The notes beneath the pieces are model-generated. The model had not been told where the DNA came from, did no database searches, and saw only the letters and a program-made list of their open reading frames with translations. The translations under genes were made by a program, and so were the position numbers. From Sphingorhabdus sp. (GTDB lineage: Bacteria > Pseudomonadota > Alphaproteobacteria > Sphingomonadales > Sphingomonadaceae), in NCBI GenBank assembly GCA_015478735.1, contig JADMKQ010000053.1:1-35943 (forward strand): a stretch of 35,943 nt of DNA, given 5' to 3'. Shown piece after piece: positions 28,320-35,943 of the stretch (positions are counted from its first letter, which is position 1; each line of letters begins with the position of its first letter).

Positions 28320-29564
28320 ATGCGCAAACCCACTACCACAGAACATCTGTATCTCGACTTTGACGGCTTTTTTGCCGCGGTTGAGCAATTGCGCGATCCA
28401 TCGCTGCGTGGACGGCCGGTGGGCGTTGTTCCTTATGAAGGCGGCAGGACCTGCATGATTGCCTGTAGCCGGGAAGCTAAAGCCATGGGGGTCCGCAATG
28501 TCATGATGGTGGAAGAGGCGCGGCGCATCTGCCGTGACCTAATCCTGGTGCCGCAAAAACCGGATCTATATAGGCGAGCACATAATGCTTTGGTCTCACA
28601 GATCAGATCAGTCGTGCCGATAGACCAGGTGAAGTCGATTGATGAATTATCATGCCGTCTAGACGAACGTCAGCAAAATGATCCTGTGAGCGTCGGTATG
28701 CGGATTAAACGAGCAATCCAGCACAATATCGGCACGAGTATCACATGCAGCATCGGTTTTGCTGCGAACCGGCACCTGGCAAAAATCGCGGGAGGCACAC
28801 AGAAGCCTGATGGCCTGACCATATGGCATCCCAGCCAGATGCCGGGGCCGTTAGAAAAGGTCGCTCTCGACGATATCCCTGGTGTTGGCAAACGTATGCA
28901 GACCAGACTTGGCAAAGCCGGTATATTCTCAACCTCCGATCTCCTGAATCTGCAGCCTAAGCAAATGCGCGCACTATGGCGCAATGTCACTGGTGAAAGG
29001 CTGTGGTATGCTTTGCAAGGCTATGCGATCGAAGCACCGTCGACCGAGCGCGGCAGGGTCGGTCATGCGCGGGTGTTGCCACCACAGGCGAGAACCTTGG
29101 CAGATGCACGGTCAATTGCACGTGTGCTGCTGGTCAAAGCAGCAAGGCGATTACGTCGCGCAGGTTTCTACTGCCAATCACTTATGCTGTGGATGCAATG
29201 CTATGATGGTGGGTTTGCAGACAGTATCAGCCTACCGCAGGTTAATGACGACCAAGCCATTCTCGCGGGCCTGAAAATATTATGGGAGCGTGCAGAGCGC
29301 CGCTTAAACAGCCGCACAAAGGTTTTGCGCGTAGGAGTAACCTTGGGTGAACTCACTCCGGCTAATCACCGCCAGCTTGATTTCCTGCTTAATGACGATA
29401 CCGAACGGCAACGATGGGAACGGCTTGGCCTGGCGATTGACCAGCTTAATATCAAATATGGCAAGACAGTTGCCAGTATCGGTTTTTGGCAACCACCCAA
29501 TGGCGGCAATGTTGGTGGCAAGATTGCTTTCACACGCATTCCCAGCGGCGAGGATTTCTGGTGA
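28320..29564 (+). CDS. Y-family DNA polymerase (DinB/Pol IV-like)
   Basis: LYLDFDGFFAAVEQ, CMIACSREAKAMGV, KSIDELSC active-site motif, SIGFAANRHLAKIA, IPGVGKRMQTRL HhH, possible clamp motif QLDFLL. Confidence 0.93.
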   Translation: MRKPTTTEHLYLDFDGFFAAVEQLRDPSLRGRPVGVVPYEGGRTCMIACSREAKAMGVRNVMMVEEARRICRDLILVPQKPDLYRRAHNALVSQIRSVVPIDQVKSIDELSCRLDERQQNDPVSVGMRIKRAIQHNIGTSITCSIGFAANRHLAKIAGGTQKPDGLTIWHPSQMPGPLEKVALDDIPGVGKRMQTRLGKAGIFSTSDLLNLQPKQMRALWRNVTGERLWYALQGYAIEAPSTERGRVGHARVLPPQARTLADARSIARVLLVKAARRLRRAGFYCQSLMLWMQCYDGGFADSISLPQVNDDQAILAGLKILWERAERRLNSRTKVLRVGVTLGELTPANHRQLDFLLNDDTERQRWERLGLAIDQLNIKYGKTVASIGFWQPPNGGNVGGKIAFTRIPSGEDFW

Positions 29565-29812
29565 ACTGGAAACGCAATATACAAGTGCTCGATCTCGAGC
29601 CTACCGACCGGCTGGAACTATTGTGCCGTAAATGCGGAAAGCTTCGATGGTTGACGGGAGAAGAATTGCTGAACCGACCAGATGCAAAATATCTCTGGCT
29701 CGAAGATGTTGAGCGACGGGCACGATGCCGTCAGCGTGGGTGCGGTGGAACAATGCGCATGGCTATGCCGGGACAAGATGAAACCTCTAGCTTTGTTGGC
29801 GGCATTGCATGA
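29561..29812 (+). CDS. 83-aa zinc-ribbon-like protein, GTG start overlapping polymerase stop (GTGA)
   Basis: GTG at 29561 in frame; CRKC...CRQRGC (CxxC...CxxxxC) pattern; 4-bp overlap with upstream CDS. Confidence 0.7.
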   Translation: MNWKRNIQVLDLEPTDRLELLCRKCGKLRWLTGEELLNRPDAKYLWLEDVERRARCRQRGCGGTMRMAMPGQDETSSFVGGIA

Positions 29813-29845
29813 CCTGCGATGATTCATACAATGGATATACGACCA

Positions 29846-30907
29846 TCATAAAACCGCCAACTGACGGTTGGTTAAAGTTCCACCATATTGCCGGTTAAGC
29901 CGCACTTTTCGTTCCAGGTCATCGATAATTGCGCCAGAAAAATCCACCTCGCTCAAATCTTCGATATATGTAAGCCCACCTGGAGTATCGACATTGATTT
30001 CCATCATTTTGTCACCGGCAATGTCCAGTCCGGTCAGATACATGCCATCTTCAATCAGCTTAGGGCCAACGATTTCCGCAACCTTCATTGCGACGGCATC
30101 TGGTTTAACCAATTCTACGCCGCCGCCTGCCGATATATTGGACCGCGGATCATCGGTCTTGCTAAACCGGTGGAGACAGGCGAATTGGCCGTTCACTTCC
30201 AGCGGCTTACCATTCAGCGTAATCATGCGAAGATCACCCTTGCTGGCGGCAGGAAGATATTCCTGAACAATCGCATAACCGTCACGGATAACTGCTTCCA
30301 TAATCTGATTAAGATTCTGGCGATTCGCTTCGTTAATAATGAATACGCCTTGACCGCCTGAGCCTTGTAACGGCTTAATCACACCTTTGTCGTCATGGGC
30401 TTTCAGAAACGCAACAATTTCATCAGGTTCCCGAGTGATAGTTGTGGCAGGGCGAATTTCTTCCGGAAACCCCTGAAAATAGGTCTTGTTTACAGCATCG
30501 GTGAGATGTTTGGGATCGTTCAGAACGATAACCCCGTGAGCAGCAGCAATCTGCGCGAACAGCAGACTGGACGATGGAGCCCAACTGCGGGAACCGAGTT
30601 CCTCTGCCGGATCGCTACGAAGCATGAGAATATCATATTCCTCAACCTCTATCCGTTTCCGCTTAGAGCCATTATCCTGAAGATGCTTTAGAAAATTCGT
30701 GTCATTCTTGAATTTTGTTTTACTGGCTATGGTTGCCATTGCACAGATCGTTCCATGCCAGTCATAAATGAAATCACCTAAGCCAATTAACGCTACATCA
30801 TGACCTCGCGCAGCCGCTCGGCGTGCCAACCGAATTGTTGTATAATTTTCTTTTTCCGTCGCTACATCATTGACAACAAATGCCAGCCTGATTTTATCTT
30901 TTATCAT
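29846..30907 (-). CDS. GshB-like ATP-grasp ligase (glutathione synthetase homologue)
   Basis: VIKPLQGSGGQGVFI, QEYLPAASKGDLRMITLNGKPLEVNGQ, NISAGGGVELVKP, MEINVDTPGGLTYIED; start overlaps upstream stop by ATGA. Confidence 0.88.
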   Translation of the reverse strand: MIKDKIRLAFVVNDVATEKENYTTIRLARRAAARGHDVALIGLGDFIYDWHGTICAMATIASKTKFKNDTNFLKHLQDNGSKRKRIEVEEYDILMLRSDPAEELGSRSWAPSSSLLFAQIAAAHGVIVLNDPKHLTDAVNKTYFQGFPEEIRPATTITREPDEIVAFLKAHDDKGVIKPLQGSGGQGVFIINEANRQNLNQIMEAVIRDGYAIVQEYLPAASKGDLRMITLNGKPLEVNGQFACLHRFSKTDDPRSNISAGGGVELVKPDAVAMKVAEIVGPKLIEDGMYLTGLDIAGDKMMEINVDTPGGLTYIEDLSEVDFSGAIIDDLERKVRLNRQYGGTLTNRQLAVL

Positions 30908-32151
30908 TGTTCGGGGCTTTCCTGATAAAGTGAACATAGCGGCAAAGAGCGAACTCTATTCAGGCGCTCTTGGGCGTTCTTATTCAGCAGATATTGCGGT
31001 ATTAAATCCGGTGGTGTGAGAACTCCCTGCTCAAGAAGTTTCTCAAGACTATGCAATTGTTTCAGTGAAAATTTGCCGAGGAACAATATTTCCATCTCAC
31101 CATCATGGTGAAGATAGGCCAATAGCTCCGAAAGCCCTTTAAGGTAGAGCGCATCCTTGGTCAGACCGCCGCCGCGTTTGGCACGAACGGCGGTTTCGAA
31201 TGCCATGTCGCTATTCATCTGAAACTCTTCAGTCAGGCAGGCATAGATTTCAGCGCCCTTATATTCTTCAACCGCCATATGTGCAGCGATCACGCGCGCT
31301 GCCAATATACGCAGCCGATCAGCAGGAAGATATCCGGCGAGATATTCCGCCATAACCGCCAATCCTTCTTGTAGAACATCATAATCGGCAAGGCCGCCCG
31401 CCAAAGTGTGGAGCGGCTGGCATCTGCCATTGTGGCGGGTCACGATATGGGTACCTATTTCGTGCTGGATCAACGGATCTATCCGTGCATTTGTAACGCG
31501 GTAGTCATGGGCAATATGGAAGTTACCCAAGGATGTGTACAATCCCGTTCCCGGATTTGGATCGATAATCACATCGCATTTGAAATGGGAATTATAGGAA
31601 GCATAATACGCACTCGCTTTATGAGCCGCATTGGCAACTACATTGGCATCGCAATCCGCTTCATCGCACGGCAAAACGGGGACATTATCCATTATGTCAT
31701 GTGCTAATTCGAGCAGATGCTCTTCCACACTTCCAAACAGATCGACGCTGGCCAATATAAAGCCGTCACGATCGCGCATCCTGACCAACTCTATCTGACG
31801 GTCCAGTTCGCGCTGCTTCTCGATTAGAAGTGCCTCAATCAGCGGGTTTTCAATATCATCAATGGGCAAAGCGAACAGATGCTTTCGCAAGACAGGTGCG
31901 TCATTGGTTAACCCCTCGCCATATTCACTGTCAGGCATGAAACTGAAGCCAGAGGCAATAAATTCACCTTTGATTTTATCAATATTGACCGGCGTAAGGC
32001 GGGTTAGCCAGTCAATCTGGTTATCCATTATAGCTAATGTTTCATCGATTTTTACAGCGGCAGGAGATAATTTCTCTCTACGCCTCACAGCATCTTCTAA
32101 GTCTTGTTTTCGCTGCAAAGCACGATAAGCTGCCAATCCATTGCTACTCAT
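30904..32151 (-). CDS. DUF1704 / 'flavohemoglobin expression-modulating QEGLA motif' family, HExxxH metallopeptidase-like
   Basis: LIQHEIGTHIVTRHNG (HExxxH) and DVLQEGLAVMAEYLAG (QEGLA); starts with ATGA overlap on FGase stop. Confidence 0.9.
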   Translation of the reverse strand: MSSNGLAAYRALQRKQDLEDAVRRREKLSPAAVKIDETLAIMDNQIDWLTRLTPVNIDKIKGEFIASGFSFMPDSEYGEGLTNDAPVLRKHLFALPIDDIENPLIEALLIEKQRELDRQIELVRMRDRDGFILASVDLFGSVEEHLLELAHDIMDNVPVLPCDEADCDANVVANAAHKASAYYASYNSHFKCDVIIDPNPGTGLYTSLGNFHIAHDYRVTNARIDPLIQHEIGTHIVTRHNGRCQPLHTLAGGLADYDVLQEGLAVMAEYLAGYLPADRLRILAARVIAAHMAVEEYKGAEIYACLTEEFQMNSDMAFETAVRAKRGGGLTKDALYLKGLSELLAYLHHDGEMEILFLGKFSLKQLHSLEKLLEQGVLTPPDLIPQYLLNKNAQERLNRVRSLPLCSLYQESPEQ

Positions 32152-33029
32152 GCGATTGACCGCGACATTTGAAGCAAATGGTTTCGTGCGTACTTTATCG
32201 CATGGGATAATCCCTCACGCAGAGCCTGAAGCGCTAAAATATCCGCTTTGCTGGTCCATTCGTCCATGAAGGATTTTTTATATTCCAGAGTTATGACGCA
32301 TGCGCGATCACCATATATTCTGTGCAGCCATTCAGGAAAATTGCCGCCATCTTCCCATCGGATATTAACACCAACGCTTGGTGTTCTTCCGCAAACCGGA
32401 TGGCGTCGTAGATGTTCCGCAAAATGTCCGAGCAATTCACCATAGATTTCATGATTCATGGTGGTCGCACCCAGATCAATATCCGGATTTTTCTCCGCAG
32501 TCGCTGGTTGGGCCGTAGCTCCATCTCGGCGGTGATTGTAGCTATGAATATCAAGCAGCATGATATGGCCATATCTTGCGATCATCTTGTCGCAATGGGC
32601 ACGGACCATGGAATAAAATTGATCGTGCAACCGCATAGACTTTTCAATCTGTTCCTGCGGCAGATCAGGGCGCCAGACATGAAGTCCCCATAAATCTTCT
32701 GGATTAGTGGAAATGGCCTTGTCCCTCGGCCTGTTCAAATCCACCTCAAAGCGTGAACGGTTTACACGCAACAAGCTATCGCCAACCGGCAGAAAATAAT
32801 CCGTCAGCGGATCCTCTTCGCGCAAGCGATCCATATCGCTTATTTCTAGCCATGGCCGCATTTCATTACGTATCGAATGACCAGCGTGAATAGCGGTTGT
32901 AATAATTGGCCCAGACTGAAGCAAACAATCCCACGGCCGCGTATCACCCGAAACCAATGAGTGCGTTAAAGAAGCACTATTTTTCAGTAGATGGTTATTT
33001 TCCTGTAGAGCCTGGTCCGACATACCCAT
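32148..33029 (-). CDS. N-formylglutamate amidohydrolase-family protein (start 33029 or 33023)
   Basis: ITTAIHAGHSIRNEM, REEDPLTDYFLPVGDSLLRVNRSRFEVDLNRPRDKAI, LLDIHSYNHRRDG. Confidence 0.88.
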   Translation of the reverse strand: MGMSDQALQENNHLLKNSASLTHSLVSGDTRPWDCLLQSGPIITTAIHAGHSIRNEMRPWLEISDMDRLREEDPLTDYFLPVGDSLLRVNRSRFEVDLNRPRDKAISTNPEDLWGLHVWRPDLPQEQIEKSMRLHDQFYSMVRAHCDKMIARYGHIMLLDIHSYNHRRDGATAQPATAEKNPDIDLGATTMNHEIYGELLGHFAEHLRRHPVCGRTPSVGVNIRWEDGGNFPEWLHRIYGDRACVITLEYKKSFMDEWTSKADILALQALREGLSHAIKYARNHLLQMSRSIA

Positions 33030-33108
33030 CTAACGTCTTTAAGCGACGTTGGTTGCATTTCTGTCCGGCATATAAGTCCTGATAGATATAGCCGGAATAC
33101 TTAAAAAC

Positions 33109-33133
33109 AACGAGATAAGGAACACAACGTTCC
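33109..33133 (-). promoter_or_regulatory. EcfG-type promoter GGGAAC-N16-CGTT for the FGase/QEGLA/ATP-grasp operon
   Basis: Minus strand GGAAC 33133-33129, 17 nt, GTT 33111-33109; operon start 33029. Confidence 0.65.
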
Positions 33134-33200
33134 CGCCACATCTCACAGAACTGCGCCATCACTCGTTTGGAGCAATTTTGCAGTTTTGTCATAGTGTGAA

Positions 33201-33274
33201 TGGAGGCCCGAGCCGGAATCGAACCGGCGTACACGGATTTGCAATCCGCTGCGTCACCACTCCGCCATCGGGCC
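33201..33274 (-). tRNA. tRNA-Cys (anticodon GCA), CCA encoded
   Basis: Reverse complement GGCCCGATGGCGGAGTGGTGACGCAGCGGATTGCAAATCCGTGTACGCCGGTTCGATTCCGGCTCGGGCCTCCA folds as a cloverleaf. Confidence 0.96.
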
Positions 33275-33501
33275 GGAGAAGGAGCGCAATTGCTTCGCTT
33301 TGCTACTAATGTCAAGCCTAACTTGCCGTTGGGTAGCGCATATAATTTGACGTAAACGGGCGATCACAAGAAAAAGCTAGGAATCCGTCTTGGCGATACC
33401 GACAAGTGCGTCTAAAAGCGCTGGAAAAACATTCATACTGTATTGCCTTAATAATACAGAGATGACATAGATGAAACTCAAACGTACCAAAGGTAGTAAA
33501 A

Positions 33502-34155
33502 GTGGGTCACGAAAATTTCAAAGAGATGCGCAAGGCTATGATCGTCAGCCAGTTGCGCACCAGCGATGTCAACGATCATCGAGTCATTGCAGCGATTAAT
33601 AATGTTGCGCGCGAAGATTTCGTGCCCGCTGCATCGCGGAGCGTGGCTTATTCGGATCGCGGCGTAAGCGTTGGCGAGGGGCGTGCACTCAATGCACCGC
33701 TTGCCACTGGTCGCTTGTTGAATGTTGCGCAGCTTACCCAAGACGACAAGGTACTGTTGATTGGTGCGGCGACAGGTTACACAGCCGCAGTGCTGGCACA
33801 GCTTGCAGGATCAGTCGTGGCTTTGGAGCAATCCGACGCACTTGCGGTCACGGCAAAAAATAATCTCGACGGCATTGATAATGTGCAGGTCGAGACCGGT
33901 GCTCATGCTGATGGCTTTGCCGTAGCTTCCCCCTATTCAGTGATTATCATAGACGGCGTTGTCGAGCAGGTTCCCGCTACTCTGGTCAATCAGCTTTCCG
34001 CGAACGGCCGTTTGGTCGCGGTGATCATGGACAAAGGCGTCCCACGTCTGGCCATTGGCTATAAAGTCGGCAACACCATAAGCTATCAATATTTTGCAGA
34101 TTGTGGCGGCACGGTTGTGCCGGGTTTTGAACGGGTCAAGAATTTCAGTTTCTAA
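33502..34155 (+). CDS. pcm: Protein-L-isoaspartate O-methyltransferase family
   Basis: MRKAMIVSQLRTSDVNDHRVIAAINNVAREDFVP, VLLIGAATGYTAAVLAQLAGSVVALE; GTG start. Confidence 0.87.
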   Translation: MGHENFKEMRKAMIVSQLRTSDVNDHRVIAAINNVAREDFVPAASRSVAYSDRGVSVGEGRALNAPLATGRLLNVAQLTQDDKVLLIGAATGYTAAVLAQLAGSVVALEQSDALAVTAKNNLDGIDNVQVETGAHADGFAVASPYSVIIIDGVVEQVPATLVNQLSANGRLVAVIMDKGVPRLAIGYKVGNTISYQYFADCGGTVVPGFERVKNFSF

Positions 34156-34198
34156 TATGCGGGCTAACCTGCACAAATATTCCGGGAGATATTATTCA

Positions 34199-35662
34199 AT
34201 GAGCAAGCGCAATTTGTTGCTTAGCGCTGTCGCCATTGCGGCCTTCTCCACCCCGGCGCAAGCTGACACGCTTCGAGAGGCTTTGGTTTCAGCCTATCAA
34301 ACAAACCCCACATTGGCCGGAGCGCAAGCTCAACAACGTGCAACGGATGAGAATGTTGTCATAGCCAAAGCAGATGGCCGACCCAGCTCGGGAACAAGTT
34401 TCACCTATCAGGAAAATTTCCTCCGCAACGCCAACAGTTTTACCGCCCCACGGCGGCAAGCGAGCGCGGGAGGTGAAGTCAGCGTCCCGGTTTATTCCGG
34501 TGGCCGGGTAAAATATGCCGTGCGCTCCGCTGAAACCAGAGTGGTCGCGGGCCAGTATGATCTTCGCGCAACCGAAGCCAGCCTTTTTAGTAACGTGGTC
34601 GCGGTTTATATGGACGTGATGCGCGACGAAGCCGTGGTCGAATTGAACCGCGCCAATGTCGGCGTGCTTTCCGTAAATCTCGAAGCGACGGGCGACCGAT
34701 TTGAAATTGGTGACCTCACCCGCACGGACGTTGCACAATCCGAAGCCAGGCTGGAAGTTGCCAGGGGAGAACTGGAAACCGCGCGAGCCAATCTGATTAG
34801 CAGTAAGGAAAATTATATCGCACTGGTCGGGAATCCTCCCGGCGATCTGGAACCGCCTCCACCTTTGCCCAATTTGCCCGAAACTCCGGATGAAGCGGTG
34901 GACATTGCCTTGCAGTATAATCCCGACCTGCTGGCAGCCAAAGAGCGCAGTGAAGCAGCGGAAATTGACATCAAAACCGCCCGCGGTGCTGTTAAACCAA
35001 CAGTGGAAGCCTATGTTCAGGGCAGTTATGTAAATTTTCTCGATAGCCTGGGCGGAAATGTTCCCGGTGCTGATCTTGTGCAGGAGCAATCAGACGCGCA
35101 GGCTGGTGTTCGTTTGTCCGTTCCCATTTATCAGGGCGGCCGTCCCGCAGCGCAAGTGCGTCAGGCTCAGGCGCGGTCCGGTCAGGCTTATGAACAGCTT
35201 ATCGAAGTCGAACGGAGCGTTATTGCACAGACCCGCGCGGCTTTTTCCAGTTGGCGGGCGTCCGAACGGGTCATCCAGTCTTCTGAACGCGCTGTTGCGG
35301 CAAGTGCGCTGTCACTGGAAGGCGTTCGCGCGGAAAATAGTGTCGGCAACCGAACCATCCTCGACATTTTGAACGCGGAGCAGGAATTGCTCAATGCGCA
35401 AGTGCAATTGGTGACAGCGCGGCGGAACAGCTATGTTGCCGGCTTCACCCTATTGGCTGCGATGGGCCGTGCGGAAGCGCGTGACCTTGGTCTGGACGGC
35501 GGCGTGCTTTACGATCCGCAGGTCAATTATGAGCGGGTCAAGGACCAGTTTTACGACTTCCAGACCGATCCGAATCCCGAACCGCAGGCGACCCGGACAG
35601 TCAATACTCCCGCACAAACAGCCGAAGTCCCTCCTCTTCCGGACCCTACAGTGCAGGAATAA
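34199..35662 (+). CDS. tolC: TolC-family outer-membrane efflux protein
   Basis: Signal peptide (MSKRNLLLSAVAIAAFSTPAQA), DTLREALVSAYQTNPTLAGAQAQQRATDE, SVPIYQGGRPAAQVRQA, NRTILDILNAEQELLNAQVQLVTARRN. Confidence 0.93.
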   Translation: MSKRNLLLSAVAIAAFSTPAQADTLREALVSAYQTNPTLAGAQAQQRATDENVVIAKADGRPSSGTSFTYQENFLRNANSFTAPRRQASAGGEVSVPVYSGGRVKYAVRSAETRVVAGQYDLRATEASLFSNVVAVYMDVMRDEAVVELNRANVGVLSVNLEATGDRFEIGDLTRTDVAQSEARLEVARGELETARANLISSKENYIALVGNPPGDLEPPPPLPNLPETPDEAVDIALQYNPDLLAAKERSEAAEIDIKTARGAVKPTVEAYVQGSYVNFLDSLGGNVPGADLVQEQSDAQAGVRLSVPIYQGGRPAAQVRQAQARSGQAYEQLIEVERSVIAQTRAAFSSWRASERVIQSSERAVAASALSLEGVRAENSVGNRTILDILNAEQELLNAQVQLVTARRNSYVAGFTLLAAMGRAEARDLGLDGGVLYDPQVNYERVKDQFYDFQTDPNPEPQATRTVNTPAQTAEVPPLPDPTVQE

Positions 35663-35752
35663 CGAATAGGTAGTTGCCGATTTTGTGCTTAAATTGCCGG
35701 TATTTTCTGATAGAGAGCATGTGGATTATTTTGAGCTTTAGGGATTTTGCAA

Positions 35753-35943
35753 ATGGCAGAGCATAATAAAGAATCGTCCATGGAAGAAATTCTGTCATCG
35801 ATCAAACGCATCATCGCCGAAGACAAGGCGATTGGCAGCGATCGTCCTTCGGCCAGAAATAGCGATGCGTCTGAGGACGAAGAAGACGAACCGCGTGCCG
35901 ATAACGTGACATCCATCGCATCATTACCGAAAAGCATTGTGGC
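35753..35943 (+). CDS. DUF2497/PopZ-family protein (3' truncated by window edge)
   Basis: MAEHNKESSMEEILSSIKRIIAEDKAI... acidic region; lies downstream of tolC. Confidence 0.82.
   Translation, partial: MAEHNKESSMEEILSSIKRIIAEDKAIGSDRPSARNSDASEDEEDEPRADNVTSIASLPKSIV

Noticed and set aside
34289-35089. 266-aa antisense ORF opposite tolC
   Set aside because: Mirror of a clear TolC reading frame; composition and lack of motifs argue for chance openness.
1-35943. CRISPR arrays, transposons, prophage or toxin-antitoxin modules
   Set aside because: No regularly spaced repeats, transposase motifs, phage genes or recognisable TA pair were seen.

Overview
The window is chromosomal alphaproteobacterial DNA, probably from a sphingomonad (inferred from gene content, not tested). 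About 35 CDSs can be read. In order they are: the 3' part of rne; M48 peptidase; DsbA-like; rlmE and ppx/gppA; tRNA-Gln(CTG); a YbdG-type MscS channel; a YbaL/Kef-type antiporter; a CDP-alcohol phosphatidyltransferase; an ABM monooxygenase; a small secreted protein; a proline block (putA, marR-type regulator, proB, putP); and a stress/genome-maintenance block (SDR, extensin-like, BON protein, general-stress PNPOx, LigD+Ku, CinA-C, topoisomerase IB, MgtC, Y-family polymerase plus a tiny Zn-ribbon protein). After these come a tightly overlapping three-gene operon (N-formylglutamate amidohydrolase-like, QEGLA/DUF1704 metallopeptidase, GshB-like ATP-grasp ligase), tRNA-Cys(GCA), pcm, a TolC-type efflux protein and the start of a PopZ/DUF2497 gene. 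Main discovery candidates: (1) the ATP-grasp / HExxxH carboxypeptidase-like / FGase operon, which looks like a ligation-removal system with unknown substrate; (2) four exact GGAAC-N17-GTT (EcfG general-stress sigma-type) boxes, upstream of this operon, of Ku-LigD (where the transcript would be nearly leaderless), of topoisomerase IB and of a secreted protein; (3) a GTTC-N7-GTTC alphaproteobacterial LexA box in front of a Y-family polymerase that is translationally coupled (GTGA overlap) to an 83-aa zinc-ribbon protein. No CRISPR, transposon or prophage was seen. All assignments come from reading the sequence and motifs; no database search was run.
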